DNA of 64,000 nt, from the NCBI GenBank assembly GCA_023213395.1, contig CM041465.1, positions 46,011,741 to 46,075,740 of the forward strand. Direction: 5' to 3'. Source of the DNA: Cycas panzhihuaensis. Its lineage: Eukaryota > Cycadophyta. The position numbers and the translations under genes were made by a program. The notes under the pieces are model-generated. The model saw only the letters and a program-made list of their open reading frames with translations, had not been told where the DNA came from and ran no database searches. Shown piece by piece: positions 34,322-45,945 of this stretch. Every line of letters begins with the position of its first letter. Positions within the stretch are counted from its first letter, which is position 1.

Positions 34322-35744
34322 TTTGTATTCTAATACACTGCTAAGTTTACTACACATAAACACAAACATAGACATTTGTGTGCATGTGTTCACACGTGTC
34401 CCTGTATGTGTGTACACCCGCACATACACACACATATATGCATGTTTAACGATACCTTTGTCTGTGTGTATATGACACCCATCACACTGCCCCATCTCTC
34501 ATTTTCTATCTTTTCGCTATTAACTCTATGCATGTGTCATTCCCCTATCTCTATGGTATGTTACACCACCCTTGCCATTCAACACCCACACTTCAATTTC
34601 CATTTGATATATATCTTTTTCTTGTCTATATAAAATGTTTATTGTTCCCTCCATTTGATATCTCCTACTCTCTTACTAACTCTACAAAAATGTCACCCCC
34701 TGACTTTATTCTTAGCTCACAACATCCTTACCCCTCATCACTCATCTCAAGTTTTGTTTTCCACTTATCTTTCTCATAAAATTCAATCCAATCTATTTGT
34801 CTATATAGAATGCCAGTCATATACCTTATGCCTTATCTCTCATGCTTCTCTTCCTAACCCTGTACATACCTTCTCGCTTGACCCAGCCTCCCACCCCCGC
34901 TAATCACCAAAAGCTACGTTGTCATCCTTGCCCTGTGTCACCCACACACCCTTTTATAACACCTCACACTCAAGTTACACCTACTACATACCCTACCAAT
35001 TCTTATTTTTTCCCCGACTCCCCATACTCTCTGCTTGTAGTATGCTATTACGTAATGAGAAGTTTAGATTTTGATCTTGCATCCTATGGGGCAATGGCCT
35101 CATGTCAAAGAACTGGTATGAGCAATCCCATCTTGGGTGGCTTCAGCTATTCAAGGTAGCTATAACTAAGTTTTGTGATACCTAAAAATAGAGGGGCAAT
35201 CTCGTATTGGATCACCATCCATTTTTTTTTGTTGTTTTGCTGGTAATTTTTCCTATTAATCAAAGCATCATTCACAACGATGAAAAGAAAAAAAAATGTG
35301 AATGTTTTTTGAAGGATAAATTCAAAAATTGCAACGGAAGAAAAGGTTTTATTAAGTGGGGAGTTACAAAATTTGAGAATGGGGTTTACATGTACTCACG
35401 TGTGAGAAACACCTCATCAACTCTGAAAAAGTAAACAACCAACACTATGAAGTGAACATTATACCTTACAAAAATAGTTAACATCTGTATTGTAAAATAA
35501 TTTATAAGTTAAGCAATTTCTTAAACAATTATATATATATATATATATATATCGTTTTATCTCTCGCTTTCCTGCATATATAGGGTGGTTGTGTCCCCTC
35601 TATTTTCCACTTGGAGTGAAAGGACCAATGATGATTTTGGAGGAGGAGGAGCAGAAATCTAAAGATTATTAAATACACTACACAATGAGAATCATACGAA
35701 GCGTTGCGGCTCCTAAACGAGCCAGCTTCGACGCTCGTTAAGTA

Positions 35745-36008
35745 TTGTCATTGGGATGTTCTTTTGCAGAAGATCTAGCAGTCAGATGGCACCCTTTCTC
35801 TTGCCTGGTTTTTGAAGAAGAATGCAGGGATGAATATTCTGACATTAATGACAACTTTGAGGAAACTTGTTATAACACTGGGAAAAACTATTTAGGGAAA
35901 GGAATGCATGATAGCTACAGTTCTACAAGTCATAGTGCCAAAGGGGAAAATCAGTGGAACCCTTGGACTCAACAGCCTTGGAATAATCATATAGAAAAAG
36001 AAAGATAA
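35745..36008 (+). other. Possible exon or gene fragment, unrecognised
   Basis: An 87-codon open stretch has non-repetitive, protein-like composition (AEDLAVRWHPFSCLVFEEEC, then NQWNPWTQQPWNNH). It is preceded by a good acceptor-like tract, TTCTTTTGCAG, ending at about 35769. No downstream partner exon was found, and it does not resemble any part of the BRUTUS family that I know. Confidence 0.25.
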
Positions 36009-36920
36009 GGCATCTACATATGCATACCATGAACAAAGCATCTCAATAATAAGATGGTGTTCAGTATCTTACAATGATTCTTTCTAACCTGGTAATTGGC
36101 ATATTAACAGCCGACACCATTGTTTCATACAATTTATGGCAAATATCCCCAGTGCACAATAAATGATAAACACACTAACTTTCTAAATAAAAATTCTTAT
36201 TGATCCCCAACGTTACATATAGAGCAGATCATGTCTTTTTTGGTCCTTTCTGGGTGTCCATGCCTTGATTTTGCATTGCAGCTACTGTGCATCTTTCTGA
36301 AATTTTGTTATCAAGAGCTACATCTTCCATAGCATATAGGTACTCGGTGTTGCTTGTCATCCTTCTGGAATATCATTAGGTGACTATCAACTCTGCAGGG
36401 TTGTGTTCTGTAGGATAACACCTGCGATACACAAAGAAGTCATATTTTGTGCTCAAGCAAAAATCGAGAAAATTATCTAAGCAAAGAGAAAAATCAATTA
36501 AATAAAATGGAGCATTGATGATGCAGGTTTTTGACAAATTTCACAAACTCAAGTCAGTGATTCTTATTGAAGTTTAGACTCTTCAGTCTGCCCTAGGATG
36601 CTGGTGAAAGTAGTGAGAAAATCTGCTCAGATGGTTAGATCACTGCGGTGGTTAGTATTGACTTCTTTCGTTAACATAGTTCATCATCATATTGCTTTAA
36701 CGGCAACATTGGAGTTTTTAATGCAAAACTGTTGATTGTTTTAGGACATCCTAAAAGTGGCAACTTAAACACCATCTTTGAAGCCAGCTTGATGACTTAA
36801 GTGACTGCCATTAAGCAGTATTTGTGTTAGTGAGATGTTTGGATGTTGGGGTGACTCCAACATTTGTCTTTATATATAAAAGCACTTGCATGATTTTATT
36901 AGCTGTTTGACTGATTGCAG
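36009..36920 (+). other. Intron-like sequence upstream of the first visible BTS exon
   Basis: No coding signal was seen. It ends in the acceptor TGATTGCAG at 36912-36920. Confidence 0.5.
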
Positions 36921-37115
36921 GTCTTTCCACTGCTGATACAACAGTTTTCCTTTGAAGAGCAGGCTGCACTTGTTTGGCAATTTATGTGCAGCATCCCTGT
37001 GAACTTGATGGAAGAATTTCTTCCATGGCTTGTCTCTTCTCTCTCATCTGATGAACGCCAGGACATGATCAAGTGTATGCGTAAAATTGTTCCAAAAGAA
37101 AAGCTACTTCAACAG
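36921..37115 (+). CDS. BTS: BTS-like exon: end of hemerythrin domain 1
   Basis: 65 codons, phase 0 at both ends. It starts [20 protein letters not shown] and includes [19 protein letters not shown]. Its acceptor is TTGCAG and its donor is GTAAAG. The preceding exon should carry the His/Glu ligands of domain 1 and is not seen. Confidence 0.9.
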
Positions 37116-40100
37116 GTAAAGATGTCTAGAGCAACTTGCTGGTGATTTATTTGCCATCATGTCTATTTCAAAGGCATTTTTGTGACAAGTGTTACCTGAT
37201 GTATGAAGGTTGTATTTACGTGGCTGAAAGAGAAGAGCCCATCAGTTGAATTGGAAGAGAATGTTAAATGTGAGAATGAACGAGTGGCATGTTGCTCAGA
37301 TGAATCATGGCTTTCAAAAACTGATGCAACAACAGATCAAAGCAGGCAAGATTCAAATGGGCAGGAATACTGTACAAAGATATGCAAAAGGTCGCACTCA
37401 GCTACAGAAAGTCATGTAAACAGTAACGCTGGCACACTGTGGGAGTTTCCAATCAATGAGATACTGCACTGGCATAACGCTATCAGAAAAGAATTAAAAG
37501 AAATCGTGGAAGAGGCACGCAAAATTCAACTGTCAGGACATATTTCAAATTTATCCTCATTCAATGACAGGTTACATTTCCTTGCTGAAGTCTGCAATTT
37601 TCATAGGTATATATTCCAGTGTACCATCCTTTTTTTCCGACTTTTTAAAATGACTATATGGGGAGAGTCTTGAAGATGAAATAGCTTTTGCTGTTAGCTA
37701 ATTAACTTTTGACGTCTTATGTTGTACGAGAAGTGTTGCCGAAGATAAAGTCTTATTTCCGGCCATTGATCAGAAGGTCAAGAAGAGTGTGTCTTTTGTC
37801 TCTCAGCATGTTCAAGAAGAAAATCGGTTTGTTGATTTTCACTGTCTTATACAAAGCATTCAGAATGCTGGAGGAAGCTCAGGTGCATCTGAGCTTTACT
37901 CCAAGCTTTGCACACAGGCTGACCAAATAATGGAGACTGTTCAATGCCATTTTCTTGATGAGGAGATTGAGGTGTGCTTTGTTGTTATGCCATAACGCTT
38001 GTATTGGCTGCAGAGTTTGCCTTATTCTTTACAGGATGAGTGTGGATTAGATTGTTATAAAATTGTGTCTTTTGGTTTCATATTTTATAGGTTCTTCCTC
38101 TTGCACGGGAACACTGCAGCACTAATGAGCAACGAAACCTCCTATACCAAAGTCTACGTATGATGCCATTAAGGTTGTTAGAACGTGTCCTACCATGGCT
38201 TGTGTCAATACTAAGTGAAGAGGAGGCCAGGGATATGCTTCGGAATATGCGTCTAGCAGGTTTGTTATTAGGAGTTATGATGCACAATTTTCCATAATTA
38301 TAATTCACATATCAGTAGTAAGATGTGAAAAAGTTAAATCTATGGTTGCACAAATTTTGTAAGATGTCAAAGTTTGAATCTCAAAATAGTGTGGAATATC
38401 TGCCAAACATGTGCTCAAAACGGAGCTTCTAACTATTTCAGGTTTTATGTGGAATGAACTGAAAACCCAAAGACGAATTGCAAGTTTTACATAGCAGCAT
38501 AGATGTGTTTCTGCACATAGGCTGTATTGGCTATTGATTATCCTTAAGTAATGTTATAAAATTAGCAAAATTGTTGGGCAGTAATTAATCAATGTAAAAC
38601 TAGATATAAACTAATTTAGATGTTTCACAAGGAAGAATATTTCACTCTTGCAAAACAATGGAGAAAAGTGTTTTGCGGTAAGTACAGTTAAATTGCATGG
38701 CAGAGCTTGTACATCTAGTTTACTTTATACAAATTTCTAATTTCTCGTCTTATCTGAAACTTTAAGGTAGTTCTTGATGATTTGTGATGCAGCTCCTGTC
38801 ACTGATGCAGCCCTAGTTACTCTCTTTTCGGGTTGGGCTTGCAAAGGACGCCCACAAAATATGTCCAAGTCAGGGAAATTCATATGTATTTCCTCCAATG
38901 CTGCAAATGATTGTCCTGTGAAAAAGATTAATGAAATGGGATCGGATTTGGGTGACAAATGTGATGTTTGTGCCATGTCTGAAAGTAGGGGAGACGCAGA
39001 ATATTCCTCGACAGGTATGGATAAAAGGCCAGTAAAACGGCCTCACTGTGTAAAAACAGATAGAGAGGGCAAGGGTGGTCTTGCCGATAAAATCACTTCA
39101 TTAAGTGAAACAAGCTCATCGGGAATCTCATGTGTAAACAAGCCTTGCTGTGTTCCTGGATTGGGAGTAACTGGTAACAATCTGGGCTTAGGAACAATTT
39201 CCACCGGAAGGAACCTGCGGTCATTTTGTTTTCATTCTCCAGTTAGCCCCTCTTTAAGTTCTAGTTTATTTGGCTGGGGAACTGATATTGTGTCTTCCGA
39301 GGTTGGTCAAGCACCTAAACCAATTGATCACATCTTTCAGTTTCACAAGGCCATTCGGAAAGATCTGGAGTATTTGGATGTTGAATCGGCAAGGCTTACA
39401 GATTGGGATGAGACACTTCTTCGACACTTCAGTGGACGATTTCGTCTTCTCTGGGGACTGTATCGAGCTCACAGCAACGCAGAAGATGAAATTGTCTTTC
39501 CAGCATTAGAGGCAAAAGAGGCTCTTCACAATGTGAGCCATTCATACACTATAGATCACAAGCAGGAGGAGCAGCTTTTTAATGATATCTCCACTGTTCT
39601 TTCTGAGCTTTCACAGTTGCATGAGTGTTGGACTCAAAAATGTGTGTCCTCAGAGTCAGTGGGCAAAGGCCCAGATTGCAGTTCTTCTCAACCTGGAGAT
39701 TGGATAATGAAGCATGAAGAACTTGCCGCAAAGCTTCAACGTATGTGCAAGTCTATACGAGTTACATTAGACCAACACGTCTATCGGGAAGAACTTGAGC
39801 TGTGGCCATTGTTTGACAGTCATTTTACTGTAGAGGAACAGGACAAGATTGTAGGTCGAATAATTGGTACCACAGGTGCAGAAGTGCTTCAATCAATGCT
39901 GCCATGGGTGACAGCTGCTCTTACACAAGAGGAACAGAACACAATGATGGATACTTGGCGGCAAGCTACTAGAAATACAATGTTTGATGAATGGCTCAGT
40001 GCTTGGTGGAAAGAATCTCCAGCAGCAACTCCACAGTCAACATTTCAAGTGGAAGAGCAAAGTCATCCTTCAGGTATTACTGAATCATTGCAGGTGCTGG

Positions 40101-41020
40101 TAGATAATCTAACTAGGGGCATTTTCAATACATCTAATCTGAATGAGGAGATACCATGTAAACCAGTCTGACTGATGGGAACTTCATTGTCCTCAAGATA
40201 GCAACTTCAGTAATGTTTAAATGGATATGAAATTGAAGCTTCCAGGTGTGATTATGTTCCTTCTAATGATGTTGAACATCTTATGGACCTAGGGCAAGGC
40301 ATCCAGGAGCCTTTTGAGCAAGGCAATCAGAAGTTCAAGCCTGGGTGGAAGGACATTTTTCGAATGAACCAGAAGGAACTTGAATCTGCAATAAGGAAGG
40401 TCTCTAGCGATGCTTCTTTGGATCCACGCCAGAAAGCTTATCTTATTCAGAACCTTCTGACAAGGTTGGTTATTCTGCTCACCTTGTCGGGGGGTTTGTT
40501 AAGCTCTAATTTTATATGTGCTGCAATCTGATTGTATATGTTTGGATGGCTTTAGTCGTTGGATAGCTGCCCAGCAGAAGTTGCCTCAGTCAAGAGCAAG
40601 CCACTCTGGGAATGGTGAGGACATACCTGGGCGCTGTCCATCATACCGAGACACAGACCAAAAAATATTTGGTTGTGAGCATTACAAGCGTAATTGCAAA
40701 CTTCGTGCTGCTTGTTGCAACCAATTGTTTACATGCAGATTTTGTCATGATAAAGTTAGTGACCACTCAATGGACAGGTCAGTTCTATATTGAAACATTC
40801 AAATGTTCCAACTTACAGTGCATGTTGTAGTATGGTACTGGTTTGGTTGGCATTTTAGATTCTTATAGAAAATTCTTTGCAGGAAAGCAACAATGGAGAT
40901 GATGTGCATGAAATGCTTGCAGATTCAGCCAGTTGCGCCAAATTGTGCAACTCCTTTGTGTGATGGATTGTCTATGGCACGTTATTTCTGCGGTATTTGC
41001 AAGTTTTTTGATGATGAAAG
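36921..41020 (+). CDS. BTS: BRUTUS/HRZ-like hemerythrin E3 ligase, eight internal exons
   Basis: Exons: 36921-37115, 37209-37606, 37731-37971, 38091-38259, 38793 to about 40157, about 40246-40464, 40556-40777, 40883-41020. They encode the end of hemerythrin domain 1, hemerythrin domains 2 and 3, the [13 protein letters not shown] motif between them, and a CHY zinc finger up to CKFFDDER. Plant BTS/HRZ proteins bind iron through the hemerythrin domains and use a C-terminal RING to ubiquitinate bHLH iron regulators in the nucleus. The start of domain 1 and the RING and zinc-ribbon exons are not in the window. They may lie beyond very long introns, or be lost. Apart from the exon 5-6 junction, the exons are free of stops and splice sites fit the phase. 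Confidence 0.9.
37209..37606 (+). CDS. BTS: BTS-like exon: linker and start of hemerythrin domain 2
   Basis: It starts [10 protein letters not shown] variable Ser/Cys-rich linker is followed by the first helix of domain 2 with its His ligand ([19 protein letters not shown]) and the second helix ([12 protein letters not shown]). It ends in phase 2 before GTATAT. Confidence 0.88.
37731..37971 (+). CDS. BTS: BTS-like exon: core of hemerythrin domain 2
   Basis: It begins by completing a split Arg codon, then [15 protein letters not shown] with the acidic ligands, [12 protein letters not shown] with His and Glu, and [11 protein letters not shown]. The donor is GTGTGC and the exon ends in phase 0. 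Confidence 0.88.
38091..38259 (+). CDS. BTS: BTS-like exon: end of hemerythrin domain 2
   Basis: [20 protein letters not shown], then [20 protein letters not shown]. It ends in phase 1 before GTTTGT. The following intron is 533 bases. Confidence 0.88.
38793..40157 (+). CDS. BTS: BTS-like exon: linker and hemerythrin domain 3
   Basis: The longest exon. It opens with [20 protein letters not shown], a motif conserved in BTS/HRZ. After a Ser/Cys-rich linker, domain 3 shows all expected ligand segments: [47 protein letters not shown] and [16 protein letters not shown]. It then has [13 protein letters not shown] and [14 protein letters not shown]. The open frame runs to 40171. The 3' border is uncertain: donors are possible at 40158 (GTAAAC) or earlier (about 40093 or 40100). 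Confidence 0.9.
40246..40464 (+). CDS. BTS: BTS-like exon: linker before CHY zinc finger
   Basis: Encodes [17 protein letters not shown], then [19 protein letters not shown] and [15 protein letters not shown], a segment conserved ahead of the CHY finger. It ends in phase 2 before GTTGGT. The start is uncertain. The acceptor TTCCAG (ending 40245) does not fit the phase of the 40158 donor. Reading upstream in frame, protein-like sequence (NGYEIEASR) continues back to about 40214, where it meets a stop. Confidence 0.75.
40556..40777 (+). CDS. BTS: BTS-like exon: first half of CHY zinc finger
   Basis: [15 protein letters not shown], then [20 protein letters not shown] and [18 protein letters not shown]. 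Cys and His ligands of the CHY finger are intact. Acceptor CTTTAG, donor GTCAGT. Confidence 0.92.
40883..41020 (+). CDS. BTS: BTS-like exon: second half of CHY zinc finger
   Basis: [19 protein letters not shown], then [20 protein letters not shown] and DER. It ends before GTGAAG at a position where the family continues into the CTCHY and RING-H2 parts. No such continuation was found up to 64000. Confidence 0.9.
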
Positions 41021-42980
41021 GTGAAGCACATTGTCTATTTCTTAAGCCCTGGATTCTTTCTACAGCCTAAGATAGAAACTCTCCTAGCAGTGGAAATCTT
41101 TTCTGAATGTGTTTATCTGGATCCTAAGAAAAGTCCTCTTTTTGTCCTGTATACAAAGCCCCTAATGTTTTCCTTTTTTTTGTTTCCCAAATTCAAGCAA
41201 CTACATTGGCAGTTAGCATGAGGCTTTGTTTAATATTACACTATAATTTTCTCACTTTTATAAATTGAAAGCAATATGAAGTATGTGCTTGAGAGAATGC
41301 CTTACCTGAGTGTATATATGGTACCATGGAAAGATCCTGAAGACTTTATTGTATTTAGAGACCTTGGCTTTCCTTTCAGTCCAAGCACACTGGCATTTTT
41401 TTATTGTATCCACTACACTATAATTATTCCTCACTTTTGTGTAAAAATTGTGAATCACAAGCAATATAGAGGAAGCATATTCATAAGGATCAGCTGTTTT
41501 TCCCCAAAGCATACATTTTCTAGGAAGGAAGTAGAATGGATCAAAAGAGGGGTGATGCATATGGATGAGAGACATGAAAGAATCAAGTCTTGAATAAGTG
41601 TGGCGAGTGAAATTGAGTCAGTCAAGAAAGGATGTAGTTCCAGAGCATTGCCCTTAGATCTGAAGCTATCAAGTTCAAAATTTATAGGGAATATATGTGA
41701 TTTGTAAATCTTTATCAAAATATTTCCAGGACAGAGATGTATGCCTGGAAATTGGTACACAGTACATTGCGTGAAATATGTGACAGTTGGCTGCATACCA
41801 GACAATAGGTTGATTCTGCATGTCAGAAGCATTCTGACCAGAGTAGCAAAGGCAGAACACTGAACTATACAAGCTGAGGTATGGAGGGCATACCAACGTA
41901 TCCAGTATCAGTGTAAGCGAGGCATACTGATGTATGTCGGAGTGTATTAGAAGAAGCAAGCACATAGGTGCAGAGTGTCAGATATGACTAAATAATAGTT
42001 AAGCATGAGTTATTGATGGAAAGAGACACATGATTAATGAAGGGGTGTGATTATAAACATATGGCAGGCAGCACTTTATTGTGTGTGGCCCTCATGGCAG
42101 GAATGAATATTTGTTCTTAAATTGGATTTGGTGTGAGAGTTGTGTTATTAAGTCTTGTGTAGTACTGTCTGCATACAGTGCAGCTTGTATTGACATTCTT
42201 GAGTGTTAATGTTGTCAACGGTTATGATCAAATGTGTATGCTTCAAATATTGTCTCACATTGTGCTGACCAGCATGTGAGAAGTAGGCAGTATCCAGAGC
42301 TTACTGGAGCAGTCTATTGGAGATACAGCATACACTCATCAACAAAATGAAGAAGATGAGTTCTTTGTAAGAGAGACTGACCAGAATGTAGGCCATGTAT
42401 GCTGAGTCATGTGCAAACTCCCTTTAGATTGTGGAGCATTGTGCTAGGTCCCCCTTATATTAAATGTTGGTTATGCTGCCTATGAACTGTTGAACAAAAA
42501 TATGAGAACCTGAGTCTAAAGACATCATTTTTATACAATGCACATTATCACAGATAGTTGTGCATGGTGCAACAAATTAGAACCCTAGCTACCACAACCC
42601 ATGGTGGGCCCTAACTAAATCTTGGTAGTTAAGGGACCTTTCAGTGCCACATAAGGAGCACATTTCAGAGGGTGGATGAAACGAGATGGATGACAGGCAG
42701 GAGGTAGAAAAGGAGAATGAAGGACGTGACTCCATTCTTAAAGATTAGGAGACTGTGGGTAGGTCAACCTGTGAATAGGAGTGTGGTTGGGCCAGTATGC
42801 CATCAAGCCCCTGGAAGCCCAACATTGTAGGAAAACAACACACTTGGGAGGAATAACTCGGGGATAGAACACAGAAAAGGCGACAGAAAATCCCAATGTG
42901 TATACTAAATTAGACTAAATGTCAAAACACATTGAAAGGACATCTGTGTTAAAGACGGCAGACTTGAGTCTTGATAACCT
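41021..42980 (+). other. Intron-like sequence, no gene seen
   Basis: Follows the last visible BTS-like exon. Open frames such as 41276-41593 have no recognisable motif. Confidence 0.5.
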
Positions 42981-43640
42981 CAACATGACTAAGCTAGTTT
43001 TTAATGGATCGGGTGATATGTTGGATCATCTGACATTGTTCCAGAATATTATGTATGTTCACCATATTAAGGATGGGGCAAAAATCAAGCAATAATTTGT
43101 AGTTACCCTTCATATAACTACTTTATCCTGGTTTGAACATCTGGATAAAGATGCACAAACTTGGGGTGAAGTAAAGATACAGTTCGTAAGAAGGTTCTGG
43201 AAATTATGAGTTAAAGATATCATCTATGCCCTCAAGAACAAGCATCAAATGTCCAAGAAATCAACATCGGGTTTTCACAATAGATTAAAATTGTTGGCAT
43301 TGCAAATGGGATCTAGTGAGAAAATTGCAAATGCATACATGTAAGAATATTGTTGGGAAGGATTGTTACCCAACTATCAAGAGAAGTTGCAGGAACACCC
43401 CATGGACAGCTATGGGGGGACCAATATTTTGGCCTTAAAGCTCAAAATCCAAATGAATCATGTGGAAGTTTTGATATAGACACTAGCTTAATGAAGGAAT
43501 TACGTTTAGTAATTGAAAATTTGAAAAATGTGCTGTCACTTAGTAAGTTATCCCATGCAGAATGTGGCATCACCCTATATTGGGCCAAATGTGCCAAGCT
43601 AGATGTGCTTCATAAAAGCACCACACAATTGTGTCTGGAA
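42981..43640 (+). pseudogene. Decayed gypsy-type gag
   Basis: The plus strand reads as a retrotransposon gag core with several stops: DHLTLFQNIMYVHHI, TLSWFEHLDKDAQTWGEVKI then QFVRRFW, SGFHNRLKLLALQMG, and CWEGLLPNYQEKLQ. No LTRs could be tied to it. Confidence 0.65.
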
Positions 43641-45562
43641 TAAGTTCTGTCTAGTCAAACATCAAAGGCACAAAGTAGAAATGGTGCCACATTTGCGAAG
43701 AAAATGACCATAATGCTAGGGACTATGGATACAACAATTGTACCATGGCTCACGATCATTCCATTCATAAAGCAACTCTAGATGAAAGGCCTACAAAAAA
43801 AACCCAAAAAAAAAAAAAACGCTTGGAAGGTGTATGTACGACCCATAGCTCAGCCATTGGAGTGGGGATTGCTCTTATGAGAAGATAGGACAACCTCTAA
43901 AACATGTGTAAAGGACATAAACTAGTTGATCCTAATTCTCAAAATTACCTATTATCAATAAAGGTATCCAATCTTTCCACCATAATTTGTGATGAACTAG
44001 AGATACAATGCCTTAATGACTAGAGAAAAACCATAACAAGGGTGAGTTAGATTTCCCCAACCTAAGTATGGAGAACAAAAGATTCCACCAAGTGAAGGCA
44101 ACCCTAAAGGAAGCTGCTAAAGAAAATCAATAGGATGCAACCAATTCATGACCCCCTATTACAAAAGCAACAACCACCTCACTAAAAAACATTCCTTTCC
44201 AATGTCGCCAGAAATGTGGAAATAGAAATGGGGAAACGCTATTTTAAAAAAACCCCATAAATGTGGAAACACCATCAAATATTTACATCAAATATATTAT
44301 CATAGATTTATAAAATTGTCAAGGTTCTCAAGAGGACGATCTAGAACAACATTATGGGATAATACAATAGCTATTGGAAGTGATATAGGAGGAGAGAAAG
44401 TGTGATGTGTAGTTATGTGATTTAAGTCTTCAAAGAATGTTATTTGATCATTTGGGATTGTCAAAGAGGGAAAGAAAGTGAACAATCTCTTCTATTTTCT
44501 CTCAAGAACAAATTACAATCACATTACATAGTCATTTATTTGTATAATGACATGCCTCTCAATTTATGTTGAGGGTCTTGTAACGACTTAACGGTTCTAA
44601 CCTACCTAACCAGCTATTTGACTTAGTGGTGATGGATGGGCCCTTACATAGATTTCATCTTGGCAAGTGAGGATGTAGGCCTAAGGACATGGCCTTGTGT
44701 TATGAGAGTACGATTTAATGTGCATGAATTGTTTAGATTGGCAATGGCTTAATGATATAGAGGAAGTTTTGCTTTTCTTAGCAAGTGATTGGGGACCATC
44801 ATTTTGGTAGATGGGGAGGATTGATTTGGGGCAAAATTAGATAGATGGTGAAAGTTTAAGGATAATGAAGAGGCTTGTGCCATGAGTTGAAAGGATCAAC
44901 AACTAAAATAGTTACAACATGGAAATTCAACAAACTAGAGCAAGTGACAGGTGATAAGCCTACGATTGGCAACAACGACTGAACATGCGACTAGAGTGCC
45001 TATGACTAGTATTGGAGCAACCAACAATTGGCAACAAAAATGAAGTGACCAATGACTGAAATGTTGGTGACTACTGACAGAGTTTGCTTTAGCAACTTGA
45101 GTTGCAGTGTATGACACACGGTCATAGTGGCTGTTCACTAGTGCTAACGTGGGAAGATGTTAACTATGGCCATTAAGGTAACAAGAATTGGTTGTGAAGA
45201 ATCATTAGAGATTCAATTGCTAGTTGTTAGCAGGAGTTACAACAAGAAGCAGTTACAACTATTAGACAGTAACAAGCTCTTCTCCTTAGAAGTCTATAAA
45301 GTCAAGGGAAGTTTTAGAAGGTGGCAACTAGATAGTTCCATACCTTCATATAGAATAACAAAAGTCTTGTGTAAGGTTGCTTGATATACTATAACAAATA
45401 ACACCTCTCTTAGGACTCCTTTGGGAGATTCCTCAAAAGAGGTTCCCTTTAGATTAAATAAAGACATGCATTGATAATCCTTCTCTCCTTGTTATGCATT
45501 AGGTCCTCATATAAGTTGATAATCTATTTTATGTGAGTTTGTAGTCCTATGCATGTTCTCTT
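43641..45562. other. No gene recognised
   Basis: About 1.9 kb of AT-rich sequence between the gag remnant and element J. Short related phrases such as ACAACGACTGA and CAACAATTGGCAACA recur near 44965-45040. The last five bases (CTCTT) are the J target duplication. Confidence 0.5.
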
Positions 45563-45945
45563 TGTGACGATGTTAATGTCACATGATCATTTCATAAAGT
45601 TAGAATTAGATAAAGTCACTTTTATATTTGTAACTTTAGGATAAGGTGACTATGCTTAAGTCACTTAAGTGAAATGGCATAAGTTCATTTCATTGTAATT
45701 TCATGTAACCTCATCTGAATGTCATTGGGAGGGAAAACTCAAATTCCCAACCCTAATGAGCATTCTCATTATATAAGCTGAAATTACATAGAGAGTGATC
45801 ATATTCTACACTTCTCCGCTTTGAGCTCAAGCTATTAACATTTCTCTTGTTGAGTACATTGTGCTTGTCTCCACTATTTGCCATTGTGTAGTGTTAGTGC
45901 AGTAGATCCCTAGATCCATTCCCTCAACAAGTGGTATCAGAGCCA

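Larger units (their letters stand above)
32666..35744. other. Low-complexity and unrecognised sequence
   Basis: No gene is supported. The open frame 32681-32917 (EDLYKCMEKLKRGEAHKCPL, then SKEKYLFFTQLYG) may be transposon-derived but I do not recognise it. The region contains several microsatellites and C- and A-runs near 33945-34010. A short inverted repeat, AACGAGC and GCTCGTT, lies near 35715-35738. Confidence 0.5.

Noticed and set aside
34052-34495. 147-codon minus-strand ORF
   Set aside because: It runs through the TA/TAGA microsatellite and encodes Tyr/Ile repeats. It is a by-product of simple sequence.
36921-41020. Retrotransposed (processed) copy of BTS
   Set aside because: Introns with phase-matched GT-AG borders are present at seven positions, apart from one doubtful junction.
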